From Apostichopus parvimensis (lineage: Eukaryota; Echinodermata; Holothuroidea; Aspidochirotida; Stichopodidae), in assembly GCA_000934455.1 (NCBI GenBank), contig KN882215.1, positions 309,422 to 359,865 on the forward strand: a DNA stretch of 50,444 nt, written 5' to 3'. Positions within the stretch are counted from its first letter, which is position 1. Every line of letters begins with the position of its first letter. The notes under the pieces are model-generated. The model saw only the letters and a program-made list of their open reading frames with translations, made no database searches and had not been told where the DNA came from. The position numbers were made by a program, and so were the translations under genes. This document shows, one piece after another, positions 10,401-22,100 of this stretch.

Positions 10401-13400
10401 TAAATTGACAAGTTTCGATTATTAATATTATTGACATGCATACATCATTCTTGATGTAAATAGAGTCTTGCCCTTCTAGTACAGTACTTGTGGTATGCCA
10501 TGCGACCAACTCTTAAGTAGCTGGTTGTATTTGATGTGTAAGTCCAACCATCAAATATTTGTAAAAAGTGGAAAAGATCAATTTTTAACGTTGGACCAAA
10601 TGTGTACTAATCTCTTAAGAAATTCAGATACATTTTTGAAACAAAAATCAAGACTTTGACTAATCCTATGGTACTTTTGTGCAGACATACTAAGCCCAGC
10701 ATACTTTGCATAAGAATTGAGGCTGAAACAATTCTTGTTTAATATTAACTGTTTTTTTTTAAGGTAATGACACCACTTGGAAAAGGAAACGTTAAGTTCA
10801 CCACAAGTGTGTTTTATTAGTTTTAAACACTGGTGAACTTGGTGAGAAATGGAGTCATGTTACAAAATGCAGTCGGATCCTTGCTTAAAAAGTTTTCGAA
10901 ATTGTCGCATGCCATTTTCTACTTGTTTCTGAAAGGCTTTGTTCCATTCTTCATCTTCTCTTTATTCAGAGGGTGAAGGATATCATCGCTATTTACCCGA
11001 TCGGTCACGAAGCTGCAGCGGTGATCCCCGTTCTTGATCTGGCTCAGAGACAAGAAGGCTGGGTCTCTCTCACTGCCATGAACAAAGTGGCAGAGATTCT
11101 GCAGATGCCAAAGATGAGGGTCTACGAAGTGGCGACTTTTTACACAATGTTTAACAGGTACGATGGTTGACTAAATGTTGCTCGTTTGAATATACATTGA
11201 AGCTTACAGGTTGGTGTTGCAGGGCTGCTATCTGAGAATTTGTTGGTCCAGGGTTGGGGGAGGAGGGGGTGAAATATCTGACAAATATTATCCAGTTGTA
11301 CTCACTTAGCATAATAGGTGGGATGCCTTAGATTTTCGTCAAAAGCTAAAAACGTAGTCAATCAAGAGTGACCATTTATTATGCTGAACAATCAACTGTT
11401 TTACATAGCTTAATGTGAAAAGCCAATCTTCTGTTGGGACATCAAGCAATATTCCCAAATCTACCAAATTGTTTGTCAGATCTGTTTTTTTTATAGTGTT
11501 AGTGCTAGGTTGGCTAGTCATGACTCTTCGTTCTAACTTCTGCAGTGCTGTTTCTGGGAGAGATACCAAAAGGGCTGGTCATTGATCTCATCTAGGTTAG
11601 TTTCAGGGTGTCAAGTATGAATGTGTGTAGATCCCAGAACACTAAAAAGTCAAAGCCATCTAACGTTTGGCATACTGCATGCCTCAATGCCCTGCTTTGT
11701 GTGCATAATTCAGTTTACATCCCAGATAGTTGATGAATAGTCAGTTTGTATAAACCAATCACAATCTGTGATGGGCTCTCTATTTCCTCAATTTGTCAGA
11801 GGAATTAATATCCAATTCAGAGTAGCAGTGATGTTGACATTTATTAGTGGATATTTCACTTCTCAGGTGGACTTTGCAAAAAAAAAAGCACAATTAACAT
11901 ATTTTGGAGAAGTTACAGATGGTTGAGTTTACTAATAAGCCATGAGGGAAAGGAACTGGCTTCTTAATTTTTGTGTGATGAAAATGAAAGGGGGTGAGGA
12001 GTGGGACTGTGGGGAGTAGTGTTAGTGATGAGAGGATGGAAAAAAGAAGATGATATTTTGCTGTTCTGGTATACATGTGATTTAAATGGTTAAAATGAAT
12101 ACAAGTTTAGTAATGTCCAGAAAGTGATATGTGATAATTTATTTCCTTCTCTGATACATTTACCTTTCCAGGGAACCGGTCGGTAAATATCACGTTCAGA
12201 TATGTACAACTACCCCCTGCATGCTGCGAGGGTCAGACGGCATTAAGGACACACTCATCAGGAAATTAGGTTGGTCAATTTGCATAGTAACTTTTTGTTT
12301 TGGTGCATTTTGTAATACAAAAGGAATCAAAAGGGAAAAAATGTTTGTGTTTGTATTTCTGAGTGTGATGTGTTTGGCTTGTAAAAATGATAACTACAAG
12401 CTCCATGGTTGAACTTCGTACTTCATACTGTAGACCTAGGTCCACAAATAGGGAGTTTCACATAGTAGGCTATCTAATTTGTGAATATTTGGCAGATTTA
12501 TTACAACCTGGTAGGTCACATTCAATAATTCAAAGATTAGCCCAATTATATTTGTAAGAAATTGTAGTTTAGACTGATCATGTAATCTGATGAAAAAAAA
12601 GTTGCTTATTGCATTTTACAGGTAAAAAACATGAATGGAGATGATCATGAATAATTGAGATGCAGCCTCTGCCTATTACACAAAACATTAAGAAAGCATG
12701 TCTTTTTTTATTTTCTATGTTTCCTTCGGAAACAATCTGACATTCTTGATCTGTTCATATTTCAGGAATAAAAGTAGGAGAGACCACCAAAGATAAATTG
12801 TTTACATTATCGGAGGTAGAGTGTTTAGGTGCCTGCGTCAATGCTCCAATGGTACAGATCAACGACTTCTACTATGAGGACCTGGAGGTCAAGGACATGG
12901 AAGAGATTTTAGATGACTTAAAAGCTGGCAAAAAGCCAAAACCAGGCCCAAGGTAACTTAGAATCACAGTTAGATAGTTCATGGCTTAAAACGCTGTGAT
13001 GATAAGAACCAAAACCAGGCCCAAGGTAACCTAAAATCACAGTTAGATAGTTTATGGCTTAAAAGCTGGTATGATAAGAACCAAAACCAGGCCCAAGGTA
13101 ACCCAGAATCACAGTTAGATAGTTCATGGATTAAACCTCTGGTAGGATTAAAACCAAAACCAGGCCCAATGTAACCTAAAATCACAATTAGATAGTTTAT
13201 GACTTAAAAAGCTGGTAAGGAAAAAAGGAACGCAAACCAGGCCCAAAGTAACCTAGAATCACAGTTAGATAGCTTATGGCTTAAAAAGCTGGTAAGAAAA
13301 AAGAAGCCAAACCAGGCCCAAAGTAACCAATAGTAACCAAGAATCACAATTAGATAGTTTATGACTCAAAGGTGGCACAACCCCCCCCCCCCCCCACCAA

Positions 13401-13911
13401 AACTAGACCCAAGGTAACCAAAACTAAACTAGAAATGGCAATTAATATTATCTGCAGTTTTAAGGAGTGGTTAGTGTGTACTATATATATCAAGAGGGAT
13501 ATGCAATAGATTCAATAGTCAAGTTGATGGGTTAGATTACAATTGCATGAAATGAATTTATGTTCAAATTTAATATGTAATTGAAATTTTTTGAATAAGG
13601 TAGTCTAATTACTTTTCCTTCAGACCACTCATTATAGTATTAAAATTGTTTTCTTTGAATGTCTATTGTGTTCCCAAGTGGTTTTTCCCTTTATTTCCTT
13701 CTTTTATGATGTTGGGCTTTTTCCTTGATACTCTCTTATATAGTTCATGTTGCAGTATTATACATTTTATTCCATGTTGATAAACGAGGTCATAATTAAA
13801 AATCTTTTCTTTCAAAGGAATGGACGTTTCGCTTCTGAACCGCTAGGTGGACTGACGTCATTAACAGAAGCACCGAAACCTCCAGAGTTTGGTGTCCGAG
13901 ATGACTTGTGA
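7462..13911 (+). CDS. NDUFV2: NADH:ubiquinone oxidoreductase 24 kDa subunit, mitochondrial
   Basis: Exons 7462-7506, 9592-9651, 10290-10352, 10970-11157, 12172-12269, 12766-12952, 13818-13911 give 244 aa (human about 249). The start is fixed by an in-frame TGA upstream and by [15 protein letters not shown], an Arg-rich presequence split across exons 1-2. HKDTPENNP then opens the conserved thioredoxin-like domain. The four [2Fe-2S] (N1a) ligands are C130 and C135 (CTTTPC) and C171 and C175 (CLGAC). Other family blocks: [49 protein letters not shown]. The protein acts in the matrix arm of complex I. Exon 5 has a weak donor (GTTGGT), and the intron after exon 6 begins with a minisatellite that copies the exon end. 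An upstream ATG at 7395 opens an overlapping frame. Confidence 0.97.
8132..8496 (+). mobile_element. TTAA-flanked MITE, copy 2 (NDUFV2 intron 1)
   Basis: Same family and orientation as 3124-3457. The left flank is ATAA (one mismatch to TTAA) and the right flank is TTAA at 8497-8500. It ends with GCGCGAATCTTCACACCCT, the inverse of the left terminus. It is non-coding; the short open frames inside it arise only from the repeat. Confidence 0.8.
9652..12171. other. NDUFV2 introns 2-4, no additional feature seen
   Basis: Apart from coding exons 10290-10352 and 10970-11157, this AT-rich intronic sequence shows no recognisable gene, SINE or terminal-repeat element. Confidence 0.5.
12914..13425 (+). 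repeat. Minisatellite of about 73-77 bp duplicating the NDUFV2 exon 6/intron 6 boundary
   Basis: The unit begins inside exon 6 (CTTAAAAGCTGGCAAAAAG) and runs through ACCAGGCCCAAG|GTAAC into the intron (TCACAGTTAGATAG). The authentic donor is 12952|12953. Copies of the donor fall at 13025, 13097, 13170, 13247, 13322 and a degenerate one at 13413, so spacing is 72-77 bp until a poly-C interruption at about 13381. The copied donors keep GTAAC, but the preceding bases drift (AAG, AAT, AAA). Reading past the true donor meets TAA at once, so use of a downstream donor would truncate the protein. Confidence 0.9.
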
Positions 13912-14595
13912 TGAACCATGTAGTAATAGAGCTGTATTATGAGAGGTTACTTGCGACAAAACCTTTCAGAAGTGCAGATGTTATTTATACCATCTTCATG
14001 GTAGCAGAGACTTTGTTTTTGAAAGATATCTGGATTGGAATTTATTTAATAAGGATCCTAATTGAGAGTAGGTTTTATTTGTGGACATTTATTTTATTTC
14101 CAGAGGGTGTTTTGCAGTTTCCAGGGTTTTTCTTTGAATTGATGAAGACCACCCAAGTTGCACATATATGGAAGGAAAGATAATGACATAGGGTTGTAAC
14201 GAGTCATTTCAATTATTAAAGCTGTTCTCATTTCCAGTAATATTTCCCTCTTGGATCTCTGGAAAAATTTGGACTTCAAATCTTGAGTCATCTTTACTAT
14301 CTCTTAGAGGAAGAATTGCAATTTTACCAGATAAGTGCATGTCTTAAACACAGAGAAATAATAGTATAGATTGGAATATCTATGCACACATGTTGATGTG
14401 TTTTGTGTGCATGTCACATATACCTCTAATATACATGTTCACTGTGGGCACTCTATACATTTAGGACTTAAACATGTGGCATGTTCTAGAATGTTTATGT
14501 TAAATTTCCTAAAAGGATGATAGTATCATCTTTCCCCCAGTTTGAGAGAAACCCTGGTCCTATGGTTGCATGTTGCAAGAAATTCTCTGACTTGA

Positions 14596-14601
14596 AATAA
14601 A
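14596..14601 (+). terminator. NDUFV2 poly(A) signal AATAAA
   Basis: AATAAA is followed within about 25-50 bp by GT-rich sequence (TTTTGTGTTTTGTGTTG). It would end a 3'UTR of roughly 700 nt after the stop at 13911. Confidence 0.65.
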
Positions 14602-14805
14602 AGTACCAATTCTTTAACAATTTTGTGTTTTGTGTTGTATGTTTAATAGAGTTGACTCCTCACCAAAACTTGTTCTGACCAAAGTTAATATTCTAATATT
14701 GTGACATAGTACACTTTACTGCTTGCGATAGCTATCTCCGTACAGGGACGGATACTTCTGACACTGAATAAAGCACAAAAAAAAATTAGGTACTAAAAAA
14801 ATCAT

Positions 14806-14811
14806 TTTATT
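14806..14811 (-). terminator. Candidate METTL3 poly(A) signal AATAAA
   Basis: Minus-strand AATAAA followed by a T-run and GTG-containing sequence. Use of it gives a 3'UTR of about 1.35 kb. A second minus-strand AATAAA at about 15131 is an alternative. The NDUFV2 signal on the other strand is only about 200 bp away. Confidence 0.5.
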
Positions 14812-15540
14812 TATCAAAACGGCTCCATAGGTGAGGTAGAGACGACTTTTCCAATTGATATGTCTTTACACATAACAAGAAAAATGAAGACAGCAACAAT
14901 GTGCATGACCATAACATAACATGTCATGAGCTGGGGAATGAGGACATGTTTTTACCACTGTTGCAATCGACTCCCAGAAATGGAATCTGGAAAAATATCA
15001 CTTTGGCAGAAATTTGAGTAATCAAGATTGCATACAGCCTAAAGAATTTATGATAATGTACCTGGAATTGTATCTATTAAATTAAGTCAACCAACATTGG
15101 GAACACTGCATTAGAAAACTTCAACTTCATTTTATTGTGAGACTCAAAGGTATTGGATAGGAAAAAATAACTCGCTTGTAGAGTAGTCAAACTCTCATAA
15201 CCACACAGAAATAATGAGACTAAGAGGTAACCAGTTATCTGTGACAAGACATGGTTAAAGAAACACATAATTACAAACCTATGAAAAATATAGCTCAAAG
15301 CATGTCATTTAGTTAATCACAGTGGTAATAGTATTAATAATAATAAACAAAAATGGATTAGGGTTAAAAGTCATTTTTGGTTTCCTTGGAAACCTATGTC
15401 TTTTTCAAAATGGCTTCCATCATTTTGGGATGAGCTTTGGAAATCCCTTGTCTCAATTTTGATTTACATGAGAACACCTTATCACAAATATCTCAGACAA
15501 AGACATCACTACATCTCATACAAAGACATCACTACATCTC

Positions 15541-15774
15541 GTTGAGTGTTAGCTCAGTGGTTAACGCCGGCGCCTTCCAATCATAAGGTCCCGAATTCGA
15601 GTCACTCCAAGATTAATGTATGTCGTCCAGTTACAGAGTTGTTGACAATTCATAATCATGGACGTTAAATATGAATGAATCTTAGAGACTGACTGCGGTC
15701 AGCTCGCGGCTTTGATAAGCCAATGAGGCTTCTTCGGGAGTTCCTGCTTGCAGGAGGATCTAAAATACATACAT
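15541..15774 (+). mobile_element. tRNA-derived SINE, family 2 (copy a), with target duplication
   Basis: Box A-like TAGCTCAGTGG and box B-like GAATTCGAGTC at the head, CATACATACAT at the tail. It is flanked by ACTACATCTC at 15531-15540 and again at 15775-15784. The flanking sequence is a short 23-bp tandem repeat (ACAAAGACATCACTACATCT), which could mimic a target duplication. It lies in the inferred METTL3 3'UTR in antisense orientation. Confidence 0.8.
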
Positions 15775-16145
15775 ACTACATCTCAGACAAAAACATCACT
15801 ACATCTCAGAAAAAGCTAAAGACATTACAAAAATAAACCCTGGGTATCATACTCTATTTTCTTTTTGTGAGTTCTTAGGAAACATGGGTGGTTTTAACAA
15901 AGCATCAGGAGTCACAGGCAAAGGAAGAGCGTGTAAAGAATACAGGACCAAAGCACCTGTAAATGACGGCGGTGAAAGTTGAATTCATTATTCATGATCC
16001 TCACTCCACTGCCTAATCCCAAGTACTGTAGGTGCACATAACTTCCAGGTCACCATGCAACAGTCCATTTGATTTCTAAATAAGGTCCTTGCAGATTATT
16101 TCCTATCCTCCTGATACAGTAATTCTCTAATTCTTAACTCGGTCC

Positions 16146-19100
16146 TTAACTTGTCGGTGGTTTCATTGCGTTCATATCCGGGTACTTTTCTTGAAACTTT
16201 TTGATCAGTTCTGGTTCCACCAGATGGACGCCATCTAGCTGGTTTCCCAAAGTGACCCTGGGGAGAAGGGGAAAAAAATTGATGAATGAATGAATGAAAC
16301 CTAGTTTGCCGTTAGTGTTCAAGTGTTAGAGAGAAAACATACATACATGGTCTGTAGCAGACTACCACACGTCTCATTGTAATGGAACTCTTGTACCATC
16401 TTGTTCCATTCTATAGTCTGATTCTTTATACCAACCTAAGGCAAGAAGAAATAACTGCCTTGGACCTAAACACCCTACCAGCATAATTTTGATTTCTGAA
16501 TTTCATCATCCCATTCACTAGTCTGATCCAATAAACTGTGCAATTACCAGAAGAGTTCTGTCCACCAAAAACTGTCACCTTGACATAATCAGCAGAAGTA
16601 CCATACAAGGTAATCTCACCTACAAAGAAACTTACATACAAGAACTTTCAAAGCCAATTGTTGTCATATTACATAGCACATAAATTGCTTGTCAGTGTGG
16701 ATGTCAACAAATGATTTTAATATTTTCATTAGTAGCACCACCATTTAAACATAATTCACTCAAAGGGTCTTGTTCCATTTTGATTCAGTTTCCTGTGACT
16801 ACGATACCTATCGAGCAACTAAAATCCTTCGGCTGTTTAAATTACATGATGAACCAACACCAGGGGCACAGCCACCATTTTTGTACTGTGGGCAGGAGGG
16901 GGGGGGGGAGATTAAGTTGTTATGTCATAGAGGGTATGGAAGGCCCCTCCCCTTTGAGACATTTAGGTAAAATGGAGTATGCTTAGATGCAAAAATGGTG
17001 ATATATCTTGTGACTTTTGAATCAGTGTTGATGAATTTTTAATTGTTAGGTTCGCATTGCATATACATGTTATATATTCATGTACTGTACAAAGGACTTT
17101 TTTAATATTCTGTCCGTCAGTTGGGGGTACACTCAACCCACTCCCCACCCCTTCCCCTTCCACAATGATTTTATGCTGGGAATATATACATATATATTTG
17201 GAATATCAGTTGAAGTTGCTATCTAAGTGTTCAAAAGGATTGATGGTGACATTAACTGGCCAAGGCAGGTCTTCCCTGTATATTGGTATTATCAAGCAAT
17301 TCTTCTTGGTTCTTCAATTCATACTCTATGTAAAAGCTACGATTGTTAGCTGCATTAAAACCATCTGTATCATGTGGCCAGTGAGCATCTGCAGGAAATA
17401 TCCAGCTATAATGCTATACCCTTGAGTATATGAAACTCCTTCAAACAAACAAAATGGGCAAAACATATCTTTCTTTCTAACCAATTTGGTTGAACATTGT
17501 GCATTCTGCCAAAGAATTCTATCTTTCTCGTTCCCGGCGACAGCCTCTCGATCAATCCATAGATTTCGTCGGGTTTATGACTGGTTTGTCGGACTTCAGC
17601 AACAATGACATCACAGTCCAAGCCTTTGTTGTACCCCTCTGGGTTACCCTTTATGCCAACCTAAGGCAAGAAGAAATGACTGCTGATTATTTTACAAAGG
17701 ATTTAGGGTTTCTTTGGGGGGGGGGGGGGGGGGAGGCACTGGTTAGGAAATAAGATGGGAACAAAGTGTGAAATAAAATCAGGCAAAACAAGCATGGTAA
17801 TATCCAATTCTATGATTAAGTTTACATGAGAAATCATTTAGATAAATCCTGTTATTGATCGCTTCAAGCAAGATGATGTTAATCATTACCAGGCAGTGCT
17901 CCTTGCCGTGGTTCAACCAATGTCCTGTCCTTCCGGTTCGGATCAATCTTTGAAGTTGGTTTGTCTTGACCCAGATGAGTTCCTCTACTTGTTTGTATCC
18001 CCACAACCTCAAACACTCTCTCCCAAGTTCCATAGCTCTGCAAAACAACAAATGAAGCACAGGTATTTAACAAAATACTAATACACACCAGATCCATTAG
18101 AGGAGGGATTCTGAAAAGGCGACCCACAGGCCGAATCCAGCCCATGAAACACTTCCATGCACCTCACGATACTATTTATTGTCCCACCACTTTGGACTAC
18201 TTGGGTATGAGGACCCCTGGGGTCCTTGGGCTTGGAAACCCTACCAGCGTACACTTTATATTGTCCAATCTAGCTAAAGTGAGATTTTTTATTCTGTCCC
18301 GCAATTTACTCCATTCGATCTTTTCTCTGGCCTACCTAGGAATATCAATTGAGAACCAATGCTTCAGGGTAATGAGGTACAGCATGGTACAAGAGTTCCA
18401 TTACTATGTGATGTGTGGTAGTCTGCCACAGAGTAAGTATGTCTGTTTTCTCTCCAATATTTGAACACTAACGGCAAACTAGGTTTAAATATAATTTAAT
18501 GGCAGTTTTCTCAAAAACAGTTTGGTAGAATTGGAATGATTGTTCCAGAGAATCCTCCAAGGAACGATTGTTCCACAGATTCCTCCAGGAACGCAAACTA
18601 GAGGGTAGAGGATGAAATTCCAATACCATTGACATTCAATTGCTCATTTTGCTTGCCCTCTACATTGTAATTCCATAATATATGATTCAAGGCTACAAGA
18701 ACAGCTATATAATTGTGTAAAAATAATTTTTTACCTGCCAGTGACCCAGAGAAAGAGAAAGCCATCGTCTTGAATGCTCGGTATGCCTAGCTTCCTCATC
18801 TCGTCGTCCTGCATGGTACCGTAGGGTAACTCCATGTGAATATCCCAGGGTGGATCTGCCATGATCACAGCATATTTACCTAGCACTGATTTATCCAAGT
18901 ACCTGATATCACACTGGATCCACTAAAAGTTTAATGAATATGAAAGAAAAAACTTCAGACAGATATTTTTAGAAAATTTGAGGGATTTAGGTAATTTCAG
19001 TATAACCAAACTACTTTACTTTACTCTTTTTTTACCTGGAACACTTAATGGCCTATATGGTTATGTTGAACTTGAAATATAATGTAAAGATCTCTATGGA

Positions 19101-22100
19101 CATATAGCTCTTAGAAAAGAGCTTCTTTAGGGTGGTATGATAATTTTCAGTTATTGAGCTAACTTTGTTGAGAAATACTTTAAGGATAAATTATTAAAGA
19201 TTACCATTAGCCCAATATAATGATACCCCTCATAGATATTCACCGAATAATTGTTACTTGAGGAGAGTAACTAATGAGTTTCTAACTAATGACTAATGAG
19301 GATATAATGAGGATAAATGAGAATAATGAGGACTAATGAGGATAAAAAACTAATGAGGATATTTAACATTTTTTCGCCCAGTCTCTTCCTTCTTTATTCG
19401 GAATGAAACTTGACTAGTCAGGCTCAAGAAATGTATTTTGTGGATTTCAGTGTGAAATAGTGTCAACCTTTACATAGCTTTTACTTCATCATGTCAATAT
19501 CTATCATTTCCAGGCAAAAGTATTTTATCACTGAATTTGACAAATGGGTATGGGGGTTGGTAACCGTTCAGTTACCTGTGCTGGTAGCATGGTTAACTTG
19601 CTATCTCTCCTTTCCGTCGTTTTAGCTGGAGATGCAACAGTCTTCTCCACTGGAGTGGTAGAATTCTCAACTTCATAATGGACATACTGAAAGAGAAAAC
19701 CGGCGAAAGGCGATGATTTACTGTAGCTATCATTAAAATTGATTTCTTCTGTTGTGTGTGGCTAGAATCCACAGTATCTTGCAGACTTTGTGTGCCATCA
19801 AGTACAGCACCCCATGAACTGAAATATTATTTACTTGCTCCCAATTTTAATGTGCAGCTTATGATCCATAAATAAATAGAAAATACATAAATAATGTCTC
19901 AGAATGGATTGTTCTACATCCCTAGCCTTCAACAGTTCTAAAAAATATATATTGGTCTGCTCAAGCATGAAATTGTGTCTATGTGAGATCCAAAGTGCTG
20001 CTGGAGCAAAAAGCTTCTCCCACCCTAAGTATTTCTAGACTGAGGACAGGATACATGTGTAAGGACATATGAAACCAAAGAGCTGGGAGGTTGTCTTTGT
20101 CTCTGAGGTTTGGCAATGACAGTTCAATAACTTATTAAACAAATGAAGCAGATAAATGCTTTGTTACTCAGAACCGAACCAAGACGAGTTCATTGGTCAT
20201 ATGAATTTTTCACTATTTGGAATAGTTCTAATGTTGGACAGCTGCAACCACTGTTAATGTTATTACGTTATGTAATTATCACTACCTTACAGGTGTCCAT
20301 ATGAAAGCAGGTGTTCAGGAAGGAGCAATCACCCAATGATTCTGAAATGAACAAAACGATAAAATAAAGCAACAATTAGAAAACATCTTCTACAATTGAC
20401 CTATGTGACATACGAGATTTTTGTATGTTGTCTAATCATCCAAACAAAAATGACCACAAGCGGTGGTCAGACCAACTACCTCTAGATGATAGAGTTTAAG
20501 TTTAATTTAATTAAATTAATTAAATGTTGATTTATTAGACAAATTCCAGAATAAATTCTCCAAAATAAAGCTCCTTGTTCATTGTTTAAAGATCATGTCA
20601 TCATAGATGGACACATTCCAGTGCAAGTTAAAAACCAAAATTCACTTTATTTTCTGATCAAGAAATTTATGGGTATTGAAAATACTGGAGCCTTAACACA
20701 TACATGACCCAAGTTTTGACCGGACATTATTGCGAATCGTAAATTTTATTGTAGTTAGTTTCGTATCACTTACCATCCGTGTGGTCTTTGATAATTCTCT
20801 TAAAATGGAGCTGAAACAACAACAAAAAACAAAGCAACAAAACTCGTCAACTTATCACTACACCTTTCACTTTTGATTCTTACTAAGCAATGACAAAAGT
20901 TTCCTGTTTTTTAAATAAAATCCAAAAATTGATACTTTTCACTTCAACTGTAAGGTATGACTTGCAGGGAAGAGACAGGATGAGGAGGGATATGGGGGGG
21001 TAGGGGGAAGGGGGGACATTATAAAAGGCTAAATTAAAGTAGCAACTTTTCCTTACCTTATCACAGGAGAGCTTAACTTTACTACATTCTTCTCTTGTTC
21101 CTCTGGAACAAAACTCCCTCACAGATCCTTCAAAAAATATAAAAGAACGGAAACAAAATTGAAAAGTTTGACAATTTCAAAGCACATATGAAATGGGTCT
21201 AATAACCCACTGTTCCACATGTAAAGAAACTGTATTATAGTTATTACGTTTATAAAATTCAAACTAAGACCCACCCCCCTAGATTTCTCCCACAAGTGTG
21301 TGATTATTGGACTTTTGATTCCATCCTCGATATTTTTTTATATTTTTTTTGCCCATGCGGTCACTCTTCAGACTAGTATCATTACACATCACATGCAAAT
21401 AGCAAATTGATATTATATTCATCAACTTTTGCTTCAGTCATTCTTTGCATGAAAATTGAGTATCAATGCATTTGTTAAAAGACTTTCAGTATCATGTATT
21501 AGCATAAAATAAAAATATTCATCAGCATTTCATTCATAAAGCTGCTTTTTAATCCACTTCATATCTGATATATAATTTCTCACCTTCCTTTGACTTAAAT
21601 TTCTCGGCCAACGACTGTTCCTTGACCGTTGGTACGCTCAGCAGGTCAAACAGCTCCTTGCCCATTTCTTTACTCTGGAAGAGGAGAGAGAGAGAGAAAT
21701 AGATTATTTTGTACACATTTACAAACAGCAACATTGCAATGATTGCAGTTATGATTAATGATTTCCAGATATGAGGGCGTTGTGGTCAAGTGGTTAAGGC
21801 AGTGGACTTGTGATCTAAAGGATTACAGGTTCGAGTATAAATGGGGACTTGCGAGGTGACTTGTAAATATAGTTGCGTGCGCCGGTTTTTGGCTGCACCC
21901 TATGGGAAGTCCCCCAGGGGACACGTGGCTGTGGTGCACTGTTGTGCCCCAGGAGAGATTGTTTGAATTGTGCACACTTTGGTGTGTAGGTGTGACAAGT
22001 TGCCAATGACCAGGGTTAATTGTAAAGCGCATAGAACTTGTGGATTATGCGCTATATAAATAACGGCGTAATAATAACATAATGAAATATTCTCTGAAAG

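Noticed and set aside
18144..18464. 106-codon plus-strand frame in METTL3 intron 13
   Set aside because: It overlaps the inverted-repeat arm, has no known motif and lies antisense in an intron. It is probably repeat-derived.
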